Shown here: positions 60,201 to 64,000 of the stretch, in pieces
Numbering within the stretch: the first letter of the stretch is position 1
Layout of the letters: every line of letters begins with the position of its first letter
NCBI GenBank assembly: GCA_958295755.1
Contig: OY282367.1
Location: 2,228,182 to 2,292,181, forward strand
Direction: 5' to 3'
Origin: an uncultured Acidimicrobiales bacterium
Lineage (GTDB): Bacteria > Actinomycetota > Acidimicrobiia > Acidimicrobiales > Hopanoidiivorantaceae
Length of the DNA: 64,000 nucleotides
Notes under the pieces: model-generated
Databases searched by the model: none
Told to the model about the DNA's origin: nothing
What the model saw: only the letters and a program-made list of their open reading frames with translations
Made by a program: the position numbers and the translations under genes

Positions 60201-62777
60201 ATGTTAGATTCTTTACTTCTAGACCGTCTTCGCTCTCTGGCGCAGACACCTATTTTGCTCGTCGCCACCGACTACGACGGCACGCTTTCGCCAATTGTCG
60301 ATGATCCTTTGCAAGCCCGCCCGATGCGGGAATCTAGTGTGGCACTTAGGTCTCTGGCAGAACTGGCTAATACCCATGTGGCGATCATTTCTGGGCGGGC
60401 ATTGCGTGATCTTGCTGCCCTTTCGCGCTTTCCTGAAGAGATACATCTGGTGGGCAGTCATGGCTCTGAATTTGATGTCGGCTTCGTGGAAAATCTCACC
60501 GCAGGAAATCTGCAGCAACTTGCTGCTATACAAAGCAGTTTTGAGGTCATAGCCGAGCAACACGAAGGTGTTTTCCTAGAGGTGAAACCTGCTTCTGTGG
60601 CCCTGCACTATCGTCGCTGCGCGTCCGACATTCACGACAAAGTTGCAGCCCAAGCTAAGGCTGTTTTAGATGACATCTCTGGTGTGCAAGTCAAACTCGG
60701 CAAGATGGTGGTAGAAGCACTCGTAGTGCAGCACAACAAAGGTACCGCCTTAGACAGACTCCGCCACCGTCTAGCAGCCGAAGCTGTGCTGTTCTTAGGC
60801 GACGACACTACCGATGAAGAGGCTTTTGCCCGACTGACAGGCCCTGATGTGGGGATCAAAGTAGGTAGTGGTGAGACCTTGGCACAGTTCTGTGTGAAAG
60901 ATCCTCAAGAAGTTGCCGAAGCCCTTGGTTTTCTAAGCGAAGAGCGCGAAAAGTGGATACAAGGTGCTGGTTTCCCTGCTATAGAAACTTTGAGTTTCCT
61001 CTCTAACGGCAAGACCACAGCAGTGCTCTCCGAAGATGCTCGAGTGGTATGGCTGTGCTATCCTCGTCCCGACTCTGCCGCAGTGTTCGCTGAACTTCTA
61101 GGAGGTGCGGGCACTGGGACTTTCGCAGTGCGCCCCGAAGTATCAGAAAAGTCTTCAGGGCAAAGCCCTATCCGCCAGCGATATATCAATCACACTTTCT
61201 CGGTGGAGACCACCTGGGAAAGCATGCAAGTTGTCGATTTCTTAGAGCAGTCGACTAGCACACTCCATCGTGTGCTAACTGGCGAAGGCACAGCCATCGT
61301 GGAGTTCGTACCCCGTCCAGATTTCGGTCGCAGTCATCCCCTGCTAGAGCTCACCGAAGATGGCATCATCGTCACCGGCGGCGTCGACCATATGGCCCTT
61401 CGTGCACCAGGCGTCATCTGGACTTCCCTGCGGGGCGGCAAGGCTGTCGGACGTGTGGAGCTAGGCGAGCCTGTAGAGCTAGAGCTGCGGCTCGACAGCA
61501 ACGATCTCAGCCCGAGATCAAGCAGTTCGGTGGTGGTAAAAGAAATGACCGAGGCGCATTGGGAACAGTGGGCCGACAAGCTCGTCTTGCCTCAGCAATA
61601 CACCGAAATCGTGCGCCGCAGCGCGCTTACTTTGAAAGGTCTCTGTTATGAGCCAACTGGTGCTGTTTTAGCAGCGGCCACTACCAGCCTTCCCGAAGAA
61701 GTCGGCGGCCTGCGTAACTGGGACTACCGCTATTGCTGGCCTCGAGATGCTGCCATGACTGTGCAAGCCCTGGTGTTGCTCGGTAGCACCAACGAGGCAG
61801 TGGATTTTGTAGAGTGGCTGTGCAGGCGGCTGGAGGCCATCTCTAGCCCCGACCTGTTACGGCCTCTTTATCCTGTGGAAGGCGATATGTCGGCACCTGA
61901 GGCGGTTATCACTACCTTGAGCGGCTATCGTGGAAGCCGCCCGGTGCGGGTCGGCAACGCGGCTGCCAACCAAGCCCAACACGATATTTTCGGCAGTGTC
62001 TTGGATCTGATTTGGGATCTAATATCGGCAGGGGCGTGGCACGGCCCGGGGGAAGACACCGCAGGTGGCGTGATGCTCAGGGGTGACATCTGGAAGACAG
62101 TAGAAGCCATGGCTGAGGCGGTAGAACGTCTGTGGGAGCTACCCGACCACGGCACTTGGGAAGAGCGACAGCCGCCCCGACATCATGTTCATTCCAAAGT
62201 TATGTGCTGGGTGGCATTAGACCGGGCGATGAAAATAGGTAGTATTGTTGGCGAAGCCGCCGATGCTCAAAAACTGAAGCACTGGCAAGAAATGGCCAAC
62301 AGAATTCGCTCGGAGGTAACAGAGCGCGGCTGGAACGAAAAAGTCGGTGCCTACACAGTGGCCTACGATGACGACTTTTTGGATGCCGCCGTGCTGCTAA
62401 TGGGCTTGTATGGCATGGTAGAGCCGACCGATGAGCGATATATAGCCACGGTCGACCTTGTAGAGCAACGTCTGCGCCTAGGTCCGATTGTCTATCGCTA
62501 TCGCTTTGATGATGGCTTGCCCGGTTTTGAAGGTGGTTTCTTTATCTGCGGCTGCTGGTTGGTTGAGGCTTTATATCAAGTAGGTCGCGTGGAAGAAGCA
62601 GAGAGTTTGTTTGACGAAATCCTATCTAAAGTTGGCATAACAGGGTTGCTAGCAGAACAATACGACCCTGCCACCCGCCGTCAGTTAGGCAACTTCCCCC
62701 AGGCCTACTCGCATCTGGGCATCATCAACGCCGCTTTACGACTGACTGGTGCGAAGGGGGAAATGAACCCTGGCTAA
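60201..62777 (+). CDS. otsB: Fused trehalose-6-phosphatase OtsB and GH15 (trehalase/glucoamylase-like) protein
   Basis: One 858-residue chain. Residues about 1-250 are a HAD phosphatase of OtsB type: LLVATDYDGTLSPIVDDP (nucleophile Asp, about 18-35), VAIISGRALRDL, EAVLFLGDDTTDEEAFARLT and KVGSGET. Residues about 260-858 are a GH15 domain: an N-terminal beta sandwich (IETLSFLSNGKTTAVLSEDA), then an (alpha/alpha)6 barrel with GLRNWDYRYCWPRDAAMTV and the late LLAEQYDPATRRQLGNFPQAYSHL, which includes the likely catalytic Glu. Actinobacterial GH15 members include trehalases, so the protein could both make and cleave trehalose. It starts immediately after the otsA stop. Confidence 0.9.
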   Translation: MLDSLLLDRLRSLAQTPILLVATDYDGTLSPIVDDPLQARPMRESSVALRSLAELANTHVAIISGRALRDLAALSRFPEEIHLVGSHGSEFDVGFVENLTAGNLQQLAAIQSSFEVIAEQHEGVFLEVKPASVALHYRRCASDIHDKVAAQAKAVLDDISGVQVKLGKMVVEALVVQHNKGTALDRLRHRLAAEAVLFLGDDTTDEEAFARLTGPDVGIKVGSGETLAQFCVKDPQEVAEALGFLSEEREKWIQGAGFPAIETLSFLSNGKTTAVLSEDARVVWLCYPRPDSAAVFAELLGGAGTGTFAVRPEVSEKSSGQSPIRQRYINHTFSVETTWESMQVVDFLEQSTSTLHRVLTGEGTAIVEFVPRPDFGRSHPLLELTEDGIIVTGGVDHMALRAPGVIWTSLRGGKAVGRVELGEPVELELRLDSNDLSPRSSSSVVVKEMTEAHWEQWADKLVLPQQYTEIVRRSALTLKGLCYEPTGAVLAAATTSLPEEVGGLRNWDYRYCWPRDAAMTVQALVLLGSTNEAVDFVEWLCRRLEAISSPDLLRPLYPVEGDMSAPEAVITTLSGYRGSRPVRVGNAAANQAQHDIFGSVLDLIWDLISAGAWHGPGEDTAGGVMLRGDIWKTVEAMAEAVERLWELPDHGTWEERQPPRHHVHSKVMCWVALDRAMKIGSIVGEAADAQKLKHWQEMANRIRSEVTERGWNEKVGAYTVAYDDDFLDAAVLLMGLYGMVEPTDERYIATVDLVEQRLRLGPIVYRYRFDDGLPGFEGGFFICGCWLVEALYQVGRVEEAESLFDEILSKVGITGLLAEQYDPATRRQLGNFPQAYSHLGIINAALRLTGAKGEMNPG

Positions 62778-62804
62778 ATTAGTAAGCCTGGCTAAATTAG
62801 TAAG
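62769..62804. repeat. Perfect 18-bp tandem duplication across a stop codon
   Basis: CCTGGCTAAATTAGTAAG occurs twice in tandem. The first copy contains the otsB-GH15 stop codon, so the duplication leaves the protein unchanged. Confidence 0.9.
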
Positions 62805-62900
62805 CACTGCTATGAGAATCAAACCCAGAGTTAGCTATAAATGACTTGAGAAGTGAATTTGAAGCCCAAACGCCGTAACCGAAGTTCCGATCTTCGAGAT

Positions 62901-63485
62901 ATGAAACTTCAAGGCAAGCGCGTTACATTGCGGCCGCTGGTTCCCGAAGATTTTCCGCAATGGACAGAAGTGCGCCAGCGGTGTCGAAGTTGGTTGGTAT
63001 TGTGGGAACCCAGCAAACTTTCCAACTTGAGCGACCCCGACACAGATCTAAAAGCGTTCCAGCAACGTTGTCAATTCATGCAACAAGAACGCGAAAAAGC
63101 CACGGGCTATAGCTTCGGAGTCTTTACAGACGGACAGCTAATAGGTGAGATGAACATGTCGTCGGTGATGGGCCATCCCTTCTACAGCTGCTATGTGGGA
63201 TACTGGATAGACCAAAAACAAGCCGGCCAAAGCTATGCCTCTGAAGCCTTGGCAGCCGTCTTGCGCTTCGGCTTCGAAGAATGTCTCTTATACAGAATTC
63301 AAGTTGCCATTGTCCCAAAGAACAACGCCAGCTTGAGAGTAGTAGAAAAGCTAGGTATTCCCAAAGAAGGAATAGCGCGCAAATTTTTAGAAATCAATGG
63401 CAACTGGGAAGACCATCAAATCTTTGCTATGACCATAGAAGATTGGGAACAAAAACAAGAAACTCTCATCAAAGATTGGCTGTAG
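62901..63485 (+). CDS. GNAT acetyltransferase, RimJ/RimL (ribosomal protein) type
   Basis: A 194-residue acetyltransferase from the ATG at 62901, which gives the typical N-terminus MKLQGKRVTLRPLVPEDFPQ; the frame extends to a GTG at 62853. Core motifs are SFGVFTDGQLIGEMNMSS, VGYWIDQKQAGQSYASEALA (acetyl-CoA loop, somewhat degenerate) and KNNASLRVVEKLGIPKEGIARKF. Members N-acetylate ribosomal proteins or small molecules. The substrate is unknown. It is more AT-rich and Lys-rich than neighbours. Confidence 0.85.
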   Translation: MKLQGKRVTLRPLVPEDFPQWTEVRQRCRSWLVLWEPSKLSNLSDPDTDLKAFQQRCQFMQQEREKATGYSFGVFTDGQLIGEMNMSSVMGHPFYSCYVGYWIDQKQAGQSYASEALAAVLRFGFEECLLYRIQVAIVPKNNASLRVVEKLGIPKEGIARKFLEINGNWEDHQIFAMTIEDWEQKQETLIKDWL

Positions 63486-63526
63486 ACAAGCTGGTTGGAG
63501 ATCTCCTATCTGGAAATCTCTTGACT

Positions 63527-64000
63527 TTAGCTTTTGTTGGATCTTGCTTTATGAGTTCCTTTGAAAATTCTTGTGAGAATGCGGGTGAGTGCAGAAAGGG
63601 TGAGAATTATGGTGAAAGCGGCTAAAGCTAGAAGTGTGGGAAGCCAGGCTTGCGATAAAGTGGGCCATTCCAGCAGGGTGCCGTCTATGGCATCGGTGTC
63701 AGAGACTATGCCCACTCCGTTGGGCCAAGGCCATAAGACACGCATTGAGCCCAAAAGCAGACCCAACAGCACAGCGGTTGTGGTGTGACGAAATTGGGTT
63801 AGCAGGCGATGAAGGAAGGTGGAGAAGAGAGCTAGCCCTACGGCTGCGCCTAAGCAGAAGACTAGGAGTTCTGTGAGAGCTAGATCGTCTACGGCTGCTA
63901 GCAGGGCTGCGTACATGCCCACAGTTAGCAGCAGGAATGAGCCAGAGATACCGGGAAGCACCATAGCACAAATTGCTAAAGCCCCAGCACCGAAATAGAC
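63527..64000 (-). CDS. DUF368 membrane protein (undecaprenyl-phosphate translocase type), partial
   Basis: The gene enters from the right edge; its 5' end is beyond the window and at least 157 codons are present. MVLPGISGSFLLLTVGMYAAL is the DUF368 signature, and several membrane spans follow (LLVFCLGAAVGLALFSTFL, TAVLLGLLLGSMRVLWPW, WLPTLLALAAFTIILTLSAL). Members of DUF368 (PopT type) recycle undecaprenyl phosphate across the membrane. Because the frame is open to the edge, the ATG at 63964 is internal. Confidence 0.88.
   Translation of the reverse strand, partial: VYFGAGALAICAMVLPGISGSFLLLTVGMYAALLAAVDDLALTELLVFCLGAAVGLALFSTFLHRLLTQFRHTTTAVLLGLLLGSMRVLWPWPNGVGIVSDTDAIDGTLLEWPTLSQAWLPTLLALAAFTIILTLSALTRILTRIFKGTHKARSNKS

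Overview
The window reads as a chromosome segment of an actinobacterium, most likely of the class Acidimicrobiia or a close relative. This is inferred from gene content and order; no search was run. The supports are a tiny bS22 (AURKAIP1/COX24-type) ribosomal protein, a HelD-type helicase, lipoproteins with long Thr/Pro linkers, and a gene order that closely follows Mycobacterium tuberculosis Rv1003-Rv1026 (rsmI, metG, tatD, rpfB, ksgA, ispE, pth, rplY, prs, mfd, mazG, eno, ftsB, DUF501, ppx). Base composition is moderate (about 50% GC by eye). No rRNA, transposase, integrase or CRISPR array was seen.

Layout. 1-8.7 kb: end of an FAD-linked oxidase, a CoA-transferase, a HisN-type phosphatase, tRNA-Ser and tRNA-Arg, a D-aminoacylase-family amidohydrolase, two paralogous amino-acid-binding lipoproteins without permeases, and larE. 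8.7-13.7 kb: amt-glnD (nitrogen sensing, no PII gene between them), NUDIX and GNAT genes. 13.7-19.9 kb: a sugar-dehydrogenase-like lipoprotein, a GtrA-like membrane protein, and a small set of methyltransferase, six-hairpin enzyme and glycosyltransferase genes. 20-24.2 kb: lnt, hemY and hemE. 24.3-26.6 kb: helD. 26.5-31 kb: a compact accessory islet with small membrane proteins, an unrecognised lipoprotein, overlapping small ORFs, a wrecked DUF4143 ATPase gene and three 33-bp-spaced operator-like palindromes. 31-48.7 kb: the conserved housekeeping block. 48.9-57.4 kb: a complete form II CO-dehydrogenase-like (cox) operon sitting between ftsB and DUF501. 57.4-62.8 kb: DUF501, ppx, otsA and a fused otsB-GH15 gene. 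62.9-64 kb: a GNAT gene and the start of a DUF368 membrane protein.

How the parts fit. hemE-hemY-lnt and the metG-tatD-rpf-ksgA/ispE and prs-rplY-pth-mfd runs look like transcription units with frequent 1-11 nt overlaps. The cox operon carries the three catalytic subunits (order L-S-M), the maturation genes coxD, coxE and coxF, a MocA-like cofactor nucleotidyltransferase and a membrane-anchored CoxG. OtsA, OtsB and a GH15 trehalase-like domain put synthesis and probable breakdown of trehalose in one two-gene unit.

Most unusual features: a KsgA-IspE single-chain fusion; an Rpf-like protein with two catalytic-type domains, one lacking the catalytic Glu; an Lnt whose nucleophile Cys is Ser; an in-frame TGA dividing a long open frame at 26.9 kb; and about thirty short tandem duplications (10-36 nt units) scattered through linkers, termini, stop codons and spacers, which suggests unusually active strand slippage in this genome.
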